Shown: piece by piece, positions 20,905-30,032 of the stretch
How the letters are laid out: each line of letters begins with the position of its first letter
Position numbering within the stretch: position 1 is the stretch's first letter
DNA from: Candidatus Frankia meridionalis
GTDB taxonomy: Bacteria > Actinomycetota > Actinomycetes > Frankiales > Frankiaceae
Length of the DNA stretch: 32,500 nucleotides
Direction: 5' to 3'
Assembly: GCF_902812655.1 (NCBI RefSeq)
Contig: NZ_CADDZT010000057.1
Location: forward strand, 1 to 32,500
The notes under the pieces: generated by a model
The model's input: only the letters and a program-made list of their open reading frames with translations
The model's database searches: none
Told to the model about the DNA's origin: nothing
Translations under genes and position numbers: made by a program

Positions 20905-20920
20905 GTAGTTGCGTGTACTT
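20905..20920. repeat. Diverged repeat block element 2, copy A
   Basis: GTAGTTGCGTGTACTT recurs exactly at 29784-29799. Both copies are preceded by a CTGAAAG...GTTCAC-like stretch and followed by a GAGATT word, so the similarity is broader than the exact match. Confidence 0.75.
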
Positions 20921-22209
20921 TTTTGGATCGAGATTGGGCAGCTTCATCGAGACTTCACATACGTAGATTGCCATGTTTGTATCCGAACGAAAACACCTTA
21001 CTGATGTTCTTGTTTCCATACTTCAATCTTTAACTAGAGGAAGGGAATGGCCTGATAGAAGGAATGGAATGCTTAACGGCTTTGAAAGAGAGGACAGAAG
21101 AAAGGCCGGGTTCCCTTTTCCTAGGAGGGGCTGCTCTTACACCCGCTCAGAAAGAAACCACTTGCAAGAGCAAAGAAAGCAGGGCACCTTAGAACAATAA
21201 GCGCTAAGAGAAGGTAGGTAGGAAAACGAATTCCTAAATAAAGGAAAAGGTACCTTAGACGATAGCTAACAGACGTACTACATGGATTAGGATGGCTGAA
21301 AGGATGATAGGCCAAGCAAGAGGTTTGACATCGCTCCTCACACATCAAGAACCGGAGAAACTTCAATAAAAAAACAAAGAAAAATGAGGACTTCCGACGA
21401 GCCGGGTCAGGAGTTAGACATTTCAATAAAGGCATGCGCCAACCAACAAGCCTGGAATGATAACGGACTGACTCGAGGAAGAAGGCATTTTCCCCTTAGG
21501 CCAAGAAAGAGAAATCCGGACTTGCTCCGGGGTTTCAGTTAGAATAGAAAGTATAAAGACAAAGCAAATGCCGAAAGAAAGAGGCCCGGAAGGAACAAGG
21601 AACTTCACTCGCTGAGAAAAGAGAAATCTGTCTGTGCTCCGTTAAAGCAGGTACAAGAAAGAAAGCAAAAAGCATTCTCCTTATAGGAAGAAGCTACCCA
21701 GAATCTGAAGAGAATTAAAAATTAGGAACGAATCCAAGACTTGGACCTGAAGGAGATGAAAGACCGGTACAATCAATTAAGAAGAGGGAGAATAGGATTC
21801 CAGCTGGAGTTAGGAAAGCACCCACCTACTATAGAAGACTGGCTGCTAGCCTACATCAAACAACTAAGAAACTAACTACATGGACTGCTAAGGTACGGGA
21901 TCTTAGATGGAGAGAGTACGGAATGGACTAAGGGCTGGACTGGTTACGGAATAGGGGATTACCGACAAAGAGATGTACCGATTCCAATGCGTACGAGATA
22001 GAAAGAGAAGTTACCCTCAAGGGGCGGGGCTCTTACACCAACAAGGAAATGGGACCTTACTAAGACGATAGGCGAGGACCTTGAATCAATCAAGCAATGA
22101 CTTTCTTCGAGAAAGAAGATAAAAAGGCCAAATAATAGATTAAAAGTATGCCTGAGATTGACAAAAGACCGACCCTTGATCCTAACCCTCGGAGCGAAGG
22201 CGAAGGAAG
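20921..22209. other. Spacer downstream of the promoter-like site
   Basis: The plus frame 20973-21200 (75 codons, begins MFVSERKHLTDVLVSILQSL) is unrecognised. It is the first sizeable frame after the candidate promoter. Minus frames at 21121-21435, 21423-21608 and 21959-22252 have no family resemblance. The short word CTCTTACACC occurs twice (21134-21143 and 22030-22039). Confidence 0.45.
21966..21984. repeat. 19-bp dispersed direct repeat, copy 2
   Basis: This is an exact copy of 3137-3155. GGGGCGGGGCT follows at 22021-22031, as it does after the first copy but at a shorter distance, consistent with an old duplication with indels. Confidence 0.8.
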
Positions 22210-22560
22210 TTAGTGATTCAATGCTTTTTGAGTGAAAGAAGGCAAGTGCCATCCATTTAGCTCTTGATGGCGTAACCGCTCTTTATTGAATCGCATTTTC
22301 AAAGCATCAGTCCAATGGAGGCAGGGGAAGAGGGATTCGGCTATAATATAATAAAGGAAATCCCAGGCAAAAGGAATCACTACTCTGTTCTCACTTAGTA
22401 TATCTGGTGCAAGGTAGTAGTTTTCCCTTAGGTTTCTATCTATCAATTCCGAGTATAAGAGAGTCCAGTCCCTCTTACAACTAGAGCAAGAGAGTACTTC
22501 CAGTAACCAACCATAGGGTTGGGGGAGGTCTATCGGATTAAACAAACAATAACTGGACAC
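22210..22560 (-). CDS. Hypothetical ORF, 116 aa, unrecognised
   Basis: The minus-strand frame begins MSSYCLFNPIDLPQPYGWLL and ends SFTQKALNH. It contains ESLFPCLHWTDALKMRFNKE near its C-terminal third. It has mixed composition, no clear membrane segment and no family that I recognise. It is among the longer frames in the window, but frames of this size arise by chance in spacer of this length. It is listed as a possible lineage-specific mitochondrial ORF only. Confidence 0.2.
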   Translation of the reverse strand: MSSYCLFNPIDLPQPYGWLLEVLSCSSCKRDWTLLYSELIDRNLRENYYLAPDILSENRVVIPFAWDFLYYIIAESLFPCLHWTDALKMRFNKERLRHQELNGWHLPSFTQKALNH

Positions 22561-24524
22561 TTGGATTGTTGTAAGTAAAGTATGAAATATAGCTTTTACT
22601 ATAGAAAGAAGAGGCTAGTTCCTGGCTTTGTCTTTCTAGAAGTCTTTTTAGAGCAAGAGCAGCTCTTCCCTTCCCCTTCTATACGTCCTCCTGTATTCTA
22701 TCGTCAATCGAGAGTTTTTTTCCATTCTTTCGGTAGAGAAAAAGCCCTTCTTGCTTGGAAGATAAATAGGACTTGGGAGTGAAAGAAAAAGATGAACAGA
22801 GAAAGAATATAGAAGGAAGGATCCCTCTTATCCAGGGTATTCTGAGAGATCTTGGTCTCTAGTCTTGAGAATCTCTCGACGGTCTCGAAGGTGTAGCTAG
22901 AAGTTCGTCTAAGCAACTATAGAAGAGTTTGAGAATCAATCAATATCTGCCCGAAGAGCGGACTCCGAGAATCGATGTCTCTGCGAATGTCTGGTGGAAT
23001 GCCTTGGGATTTGATCCTTTAAAAGGAAGGTTTTTTTTACCAAAGCCTTATCGTCTGGCTGCCTGAATCTGTGCCCCTATGTGGATGAGGATCCAAGAGT
23101 TCGTGAAGTGTTGAAGAGCGGCGAGGGCATATGTCTGACCCTATCATATATTGTAAATAGGCCCTTGGATCTCTCTCTGAATAGCCTGAATGTCCGACTG
23201 TGTGTGCTGGGCATCCTGCTAAGTGTGTTTGCGTGTTCGTCTTTCCTCGAATGTAATGTAACAATTGAAAAGAATCAATCCCACCGCCTTTCTAAATGTC
23301 TGAATGCAGATAGTGCAACTACTGAAAGATCCCCAAGGCAAGGTGAAAGTCCTAAAGTTTCCGGGGTAAGTGGTGTAAAGTTCTCAAACCTATATCTCTT
23401 AGGGGCTAACTAGCAGAACAGCATGGAACCAGAAAGCTATGGCAGTTAGGCAGCTTCACTATAGAATGTTCGGATGTTCCCGAAGGGCAAAGAAGGAGCG
23501 AGACTCTTAAAGAATATCTCGAAGGTGTAGCGCTTGTAGCCCTAGGCGTCTCACCTATATCAATAATATGGGAATGGCCTAAGTCCCTCCATAGGCCCTA
23601 ATGTCCGGAATGCATCTCCTGAAGGAAGGAACGCCCAGTCCTAAAAAGAAAGAAAAGGGAGTGGAGCAGGCAAAGGAGTGGCATGCTGAAAGGCAAATCC
23701 CGAGCTGTTAAAAGAGTGATTGTCTTTGCATCGTAACCCCCCCAGTCGCCCCTTGTGGAGCTTTCCTCGAAAAGGTAGCTCTAAATAAGCCCACGAAATT
23801 TCTTTTTAGCCCGGAAGACAGAATCCATGAATAAGCGCATTAATCGGACAAAGGAGGAAGATCGAAGCTTTCTTTCATAACCCCACGGAGCGGTTAAGCC
23901 TTGGGAAAGCAGATGTCAGAAAATTCATTTTATGGCACCTTTTATCCCCCTCTCGACTGACCTTGGCGGCCTCGAGATGGATTTAAAAAGATTTCTTGCA
24001 TCCACTCATCCACTTATTGGTATTGTATTTCCTCTTCTCCTTAACCCATTGACATTGACTGGATTCCCTTTTTGCAATCAGAATAAGGAGCTTCAGCTTC
24101 AATCGAGAACGTAGATCGGAGGCAATCCAATCCCCCCGCCCTGCCATACTTCCTTCCCGTCTGTCTTCCTTTCCTACTTCCTACTTGAGTTGGAATGCGA
24201 ACCAGGCTTTCGTTGATCGAGAAGGAATCCAACCACCATAATGCCCCACCCACCACCGAAACGTTCCGATATGTCCTCGTTTTGGTTCTTTTCTGATAGA
24301 GCGAAAGCCGATCTCGTTGATTTCCCTGACTGTATGTAATATGGCTGGCTTTGTAGCCCCCCCCAAACCCACTCTTTGTTTTGTTCCCGTCCAGCTTATC
24401 GAGCTTGAGGAACTGTTTTCGTTCATCGAGGAGGCTATGCAACGGTATCCCTTCCTTAAATCCTTAAAGAGGAATTGGAATTCCATGTTCAACTAAGTCA
24501 TTGATTGCTGGAGCCGAAGCCGTT
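22561..24524. other. Spacer without recognised genes
   Basis: A plus frame at 23081-23413 (110 codons) has one hydrophobic stretch (RLCVLGILLSVFACSSFLEC). The 23932-24114 frame and the minus frames at 24041-24442 (133 codons) and 24181-24492 overlap in different phases. None resembles a known family. The word TCTCGAAGGTGTAGC occurs twice (about 22882 and 23518). Confidence 0.4.
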
Positions 24525-24899
24525 AACGAGTCGAGCCTTTGTTTTGTCTTTAGGGTGGGCAACCCCTTTGAATAAAAACCTAAACGATGCTCCAGATTTT
24601 TTCCCTCACAGGTGGCCATGAGTTTTTGAGACGATCGAGATTGGGAATCATAATTAGAATTGGATTTGGATCGCAGAGTTAATCGACTTGATCCGAGAAT
24701 GTTGGTTGGGTAGTTTCCGGTGACCTAATATCTAGTTGAGATTACACTACGATGTGAATCCCACGGGCCCGGCTGAAGGCCTTGATTTTGTTCTCATCTG
24801 ATGCTTTTGTTCGTCCTCTTGTCTTGGTTGGGACTTTACCCTGTAACGAGACGACCTTTTCCCATTGGGAAATCCCCTTGAATAAAACCCTAAATGATG
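24525..24899. repeat. Diverged direct repeat pair, about 310 nt apart
   Basis: AACCCCTTTGAATAAAAACC followed by TAAACGATG (24561-24589) resembles ATCCCCTTGAATAAAACCC followed by TAAATGATG (24872-24899). The similarity also extends to the left, where both have AACGAG (24523 and 24845). On the minus strand both read SFR(F/V)LFKG, so they may be two copies of a decayed coding or leader segment. Confidence 0.5.
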
Positions 24900-27098
24900 A
24901 TTGAGCTTTAGAGTGAACCCTTGAATCAGAATTCCCTAGTAGAAATGAGAAAGATGGTTTCCAAGATGGAGACTGGACTGGTCTCCTCTCCAAGGTTTGA
25001 GATCGCTAAATAGCTAAGTGGGCTAGTCCATGAGAAGTAGGCGATGATCCCTCAAATGGTTCTTCTTTCCCCTTCCCAGGATCGCTAAGTTCGATTCCGA
25101 GTTGGATTCCTATTTCAGGTTTAGGCGCTTCTTTCTTTACCCGAAGAGAAGAGTGTAACTGGCTTGGCAAGGGCTCCTGAGATGGGAGTGAGAGGAGCGT
25201 AAAGAGAGCCCATCAACGTGAATGTAAGACTGCCTTCCTGGGCGAATACCTTCCTTTCGATCTACTTCCTAAACTAAAGGAGGATCTAGCTGTGGATGAT
25301 GTCCCAGCTGGAGAGTCAACCTTTTCATATGAATGCCTGCCATTCAAACTATGTTGCATTTTCTTAAGGTATGTGACCTTGGGAATTAGGTTCGGGAGTT
25401 GCTAATGGTCTTTAAGCTGGCTTAGCTCCAGGTGTCAGTAATAGAAAAAGATTGGGAAAAACCATGGAGGTTGACAAACCAGTGCTTTTGGGGAAGCCTC
25501 TCATCGAGAAGAAAAAAAAAGAGGACAATAGCTTTCTAAACCTCTGGGCTATTTTTCTATAAAGATCCTAATTTTGAAAGGGAAATTTCCGCACTCATTT
25601 CAGATCATAGAGGTTGGGCTTCAGTCGAACAACCTTCTCCCTCCCTTCCACCGATGAAACTACTCTTGCAAAGTAAAAAGGTAAAGATTCAGTCTTTGTA
25701 ACTAATCAAAGCATTGAAATGAAACCTTGAGCTTACAGGTATATATAGTTTTTTTAATAAAAAATACCCCCCTATAGAGGAGATTTTTCGGGGTGGGCTA
25801 AGCTAATCAGCAGGCTTATCCGCACATGATAGCGGCATTCTGACCTAAAGGTAAAGAGCGTTCCCTGCGGGGCCTTAAACACTCAGCTTGCAGGAAAACC
25901 GTGTCCTAGGCATATTGAATCTAGTCGCATAAAGGCAGAAAGAGCGAATGCCATGTTTAGATAGATAGGTAAACTTGTAGGGAGTCTTACCCAGTTTAAA
26001 CTTGAATGCCTGCAGTCAGGCAGCCTGGATGAACCTTGTAAGAGCCGTTGATGGAAGTAGCTATTAAAGGAAGAAAGAGCTGCTAAGCGCGCTGTAAGAG
26101 AGAGACGTTTGACGACCTTTCCTATACCTATTGGCCTTTTTCGAGTTATCTTTCGCTCCTTCACCAAGAATTATATTATATGAGAAAGTTGACCGCTAAA
26201 GAGCTTCTTTCGCTTTTCTTGTACCTGACTCGGGTTTATAAACGTTCTTTAGCGTAATCTTTTTCCTCAACCAGGACTGTTCCACAACTCTTTCAAAACT
26301 AGGTGTAGGTAGCAAAGCTTTCGGCAAGGGAGTGGACTGAACCTTTTTTCGTACAGGAGGGCGAACCCTTCAATTGAGGCCTTAAAGTTTTCCGCTGGAA
26401 ATCATGATGAGGACTCAATTCTTGATCAAGCTTACTACTTATCCAGTCCGAAAGTTGCTGATTGACAAAGTTTTGTCTTTGAGCATGGGGCAGAAACTTC
26501 ATCCAGACCTTATTCTACTGTGAACGCTCTCCTCGCTTGGGTCCTTCCATCTAGGGAAATTGTCATAAACTGCTAAATTAGGTTGAAGACGAGTGTCAAG
26601 CTAGCATGCATTACTCGCAAGAGAATTGACTTTCGTTTTTCTTTGCAATTTCCAGAAGGTCTTCCACTGCAACTATCCCTAGCCCGTGCTATCTCCATCA
26701 CAGAAGAAAGGATAAAGCTTCTTTCGTGGTGAAGGCCCTAGTCTGACTCTGACTATTCATTTTATATATTAGAAAATACCCTGCTGGGATCTTTGCTGCG
26801 ATTGAATATTCACCCAGACGGCATTTAGATTGATGACTCTCTTTTTCTCTTCATCAAGAAAGTGATTGAGCTGCTGCCATTGAGACCTATTTATTATACG
26901 TGTAATAGTAAGCCTCTATCTCTAGGATCCTTTTTACTGCAATCAAAGTTTGAAAGATAAGTGGCCCCAAGCCATCCGTCCAAGAACTACTTCCTTCGTC
27001 AGCCTCACCCTCACGGGCTAACCACGTGGCCCCACCCCTTTCGCGTCCCTACCCAATTTTGATTCTTCAAGCTTCATTCTCTATGCAATGTGTGACAT
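24900..27098. other. Spacer without recognised genes
   Basis: Minus frames at 25883-26167 (94 codons) and 26299-26502 (67 codons) are unrecognised. An A/T-rich patch lies near 25740-25770. No RNA gene was found before the tRNA-like element at 27.1 kb. Confidence 0.45.
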
Positions 27099-27164
27099 AT
27101 CTCGGTCTGGAGTCGAACCAGCGCTATGAATGCTCCACGCCATTCATTCACAGAGCTACGAGAT
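27099..27164 (-). ncRNA. tRNA-like element (t-element candidate)
   Basis: Read on the minus strand, ATCTCG (27164-27159) pairs with CGAGAT (27104-27099) as an acceptor-like stem of 6 bp. CTGG-TTCGACT-CCAG (27121-27107) is a good T arm with the GTTCGANNC signature. A D-like stem GCTC/GAGC is also present. The middle is too short for a D arm plus a normal anticodon arm; an alternative TGAATG/CATTCA hairpin forms there instead. Plant mitochondria use such truncated tRNA-like t-elements as RNase P and RNase Z signals that define mRNA ends. No recognised gene adjoins it, so it may be an orphan, or a decayed tRNA gene. Confidence 0.45.
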
Positions 27165-27329
27165 CGATGCGTTAAGCATAGTGTCTCTGTCTCCAAATCC
27201 GTATCAACCACTGCTACTCTCGCTAGGATTTCTATTCTTAATTCGTCGAGCTGCGATATTGAGAATTTGAGTCTTGCGGCAAAGCGGATGAACTACCTAA
27301 CTAAGGGAAGGGGGAAGAAGGGTCAAACA

Positions 27330-27349
27330 CCTGATATGACTAAGCGCTA
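27330..27349. repeat. 20-bp dispersed direct repeat, copy 2
   Basis: This is an exact copy of 2818-2837 in the same orientation, 24.5 kb away. Between repeats this short, recombination would be rare. Confidence 0.85.
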
Positions 27350-27512
27350 GGGGAGACTCTTATACCTGCACCCTCCGCTGCTTACCAAATTCTTAGGGAA
27401 TGGTTACGGAATCGAAGACTTCTTTAGTGCACCTGTCGTTAATCGGAAATGGAAGATCGATCGGACCGATCCTCAGTTGGTTCGTTTTGGTCTGATGTGA
27501 AAGATTTACGAC

Positions 27513-27773
27513 ATGGTTGCGGTAAAGGGTATAAATTTCCGAGTACCTATCTTGGACGTTGGTACCGGCCTCCCTTTAGGAGGTTATGTATTGGGTGGTA
27601 TCAGTGGTACAGATTTCTTGGTGTCTGCTCTAGGTTTGACACAACCTAAAGCAGGACGTGGTATCGTGCTTCCTAGTGTTTTGATACACTTTGGAGAAGA
27701 TCCCACGGTTACGACCATCAGCTTAGTTACCCTAGCACACACAATAAGGGGGCTCAGAAAACAAAACTTCTAA
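27513..27773 (+). CDS. Hypothetical ORF, 86 aa, glycine-rich, protein-like
   Basis: The product begins MVAVKGINFRVPILDVGTGL, continues LGGYVLGGISGTDFLVSALG and ends VTLAHTIRGLRKQNF. Its hydrophobic-glycine pattern looks more like true protein than most frames here. The same phase is open upstream (NRKWKIDRTDPQLVRFGLM) except for one TGA at 27498-27500, which hints at a longer protein broken by a stop. No family is recognised. A relic of a foreign or plasmid-borne gene is possible (inference). Confidence 0.3.
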   Translation: MVAVKGINFRVPILDVGTGLPLGGYVLGGISGTDFLVSALGLTQPKAGRGIVLPSVLIHFGEDPTVTTISLVTLAHTIRGLRKQNF

Positions 27774-29783
27774 ATAAACTTAGCCATATCCTTCATTTCA
27801 GTACTTTTGCTCCCTTCAACACATCCCTCTACTCAACTTGGTAACCTTCTCCGATCCGTTCTTAGCTCAGTCTTTGAACAGGAAATTAATCAGAGAAAGA
27901 AAGGCCTAGCCGATGCTTTCAATCTTCGTGTTCTCTTGTCCCCGCAAGAAGGAGATGAAAATCACTGGAATGAGGACCCAGCTCTATACTGACACTCTGC
28001 AGGCGCTAGCCAGGGAAATTTCCACTCTAAGGGGAGCCTTTGAGGAGACCCCTCCGAATGAGAGAAGGATTCTAGAAAGCTATCGCCCTTTCTCTTTTTT
28101 TAGAATGAGAAGTTGCACTTGGATAGGCCAGAAGGGAGTATGCCACCATCCGCCAAGGAAGGAAAGATTCGCTTATAACAGATACTTCACCCGAGACCAA
28201 TGAAAGGAGAACTTGACACAGTGCTATAAGGAACAAAGCAAACAAGCAAAGCAAGAGAGCCCTTTCCCGTTCCGGCAAGGTAAGGGATAGGGTTTTCATA
28301 CTCATTTTTTTAAAAACTATAATTCATAAGGGAGCTTGAGTGTTAAGTTCTGTGCATAAAACTAATTTGTCCTAAGGGTTTAGGTCAGGCTTTGTTTTGA
28401 GAGAAGGAAACTGTCTTAATGCCGCAAGAATAGGTTTTGCAAGTGAAAGAGCTGTGAGGGAGGGTTATGCATAATATAGAGTAATCCTCTAAAGGCCAAT
28501 GTTACTAAGCAAAAACAAGAGATAGGTGAAGTCTAATACCTTTGGGATTCTGTTCCTATTCGTCCAAAGAGGGCATTCACAGCCTATTAGATAGCATTTT
28601 TCCTATTCGGGGATATCTTTTTACTGCGGATTCGTTCACAGCGCTTATTCCCCTAAGAGCGGACTAAATGTCCTTTCCTTTCGTGGATATTGGATCAGAT
28701 CCTGTGGCATTTGGCATTCAAAAGGAGGAATTGCACAACTAGAATAAGAAGGTGGACATGAATGCCCCGAATAGGCTCTTTTAGAAGAAAATTGGTCCTT
28801 CTTCCCCCTTCCCCGTGATGGGATAGGCTCTGAGATGGACATGGACAGAAAAGGTTGCACCTTAGAGAAAGTAGCTAGTCCTGTCCTCGTTAGGGTTAGG
28901 GAAGGACCTGATTGCCCTTTTTTGCCTTGCCTTGATTACTGGATTACCTTCTTTACTTTCTTTTATTTCCTTTCGGGGATTACCTGATTACGCTACCGCC
29001 TCTTATGAAAAAGGAATTTCTAGACCTGAATACCATGACATAGTTTCTCTAAGAGGAGTAGGAGGAAGAATCTATAGTTAGTTGATACCACTCACAGGGC
29101 GTAGCCAAATCCTAATTGATATTGAATTCCCTAAACAGTCGTAAGTCCGACAATTGGTCTTTAGCCTTTCGGAATAGAAAAGGCAGCTAGGTAAGGGAAT
29201 AAAGAGACTAGGCTCTTAGCCTTTAGGAATCCATGCCAGGGCGCCTCTCTTAAAGCAGAAAAACAAGATCTCCAGTGCCTCAGCTAGTGAATAGCAGACT
29301 AGGTATGAGTTCCGTTCCTATGGAGTTAAATCAGGCATTCGTTGGAAAATGAATCTCGTCCATCCATCCCATTCTATGGCTTCTTATCTTATTCTATTTC
29401 ATTTGCTTCTGTCTTGAACCTTCCACCCAGAGTTTCTTCTTCTTCAATTGCAAAGGGAAGAGGAGATTCTAGCACAACAGATTCAGGGCATGTCCCACTA
29501 TTGGCTTTCAGGTAAGTGACGGGCTATTATCCCACGGATCGGTAATCGGCATCTAATAATCCCGGGAAAATGAGAAAGATTAGTCAGATCAGGGGGAAGC
29601 TGGTGCTATAGCCGTTGTTCAAGAATGGCTTTTGTTCAATCAGACGCTCTTGCTTAAAAAGCTCTCGTAACCGGTGCTTCCTATTGATGCGACGGTAACT
29701 CGATATAGAATATCTTTAGAGAAGAAAGAAAGTTGCCTAGGGCAGATGAAAGGAATGCTGAAAGGCTATCCGAGTTCACAGGC
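27774..29783. other. Spacer without recognised genes
   Basis: Plus frames at 27807-27992 and 27913-28203 and minus frames at 28072-28305 and 28645-28860 are unrecognised. Near 29707-29733 an ATATCTTTAGAGAAGAAAG stretch resembles the region around the 20.6 kb promoter but lacks the CATAAGAGA core. Confidence 0.45.
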
Positions 29784-29799
29784 GTAGTTGCGTGTACTT
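29784..29799. repeat. Diverged repeat block element 2, copy B
   Basis: This is an exact 16-nt copy of 20905-20920, in the same orientation. Here it comes before element 1, reversing the order seen in copy A. Confidence 0.75.
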
Positions 29800-30007
29800 A
29801 ATTTCATTGAGATTTTGGGGGTGTTCCGTGTACCGCACCGCAGCTTGTGTAGCCTATGCGAAGCAAGCCTACATAGGGTAGAAGATCTCATATGAAAGAA
29901 TTCGCTTTGAGTTCGTTCTTTTTCATGTCTTGGTTCACAGTTTATCTGAATCAGACTAAGAGATTGGCATCAACAAAGCAAGGCCCCATTGAGCTTAGCT
30001 TAGAGCA

Positions 30008-30032
30008 GATCGAAAAGGTCTCGCGAAGCCGG
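30008..30032. repeat. Diverged repeat block element 1, copy B
   Basis: The 18 nt at 30015-30032 are identical to 20721-20738. This copy lies about 215 nt downstream of element 2, whereas in copy A it precedes element 2 by about 165 nt. Confidence 0.8.

Noticed and set aside
24041-24492. Two overlapping minus-strand frames (133 and 103 codons)
   Set aside because: They compete in different phases and neither has a recognisable family; length alone is weak evidence in 32 kb of spacer.
27380-27773. Possible mitovirus RNA polymerase insertion
   Set aside because: Such insertions are common in plant mitogenomes, but the expected catalytic motifs (a GDD-type box and a GQPMG-like motif) are absent.
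28880-28905. TTAGGGTTAGGG telomere-like word
   Set aside because: Only two units and not the plant TTTAGGG type; chance occurrence is sufficient.
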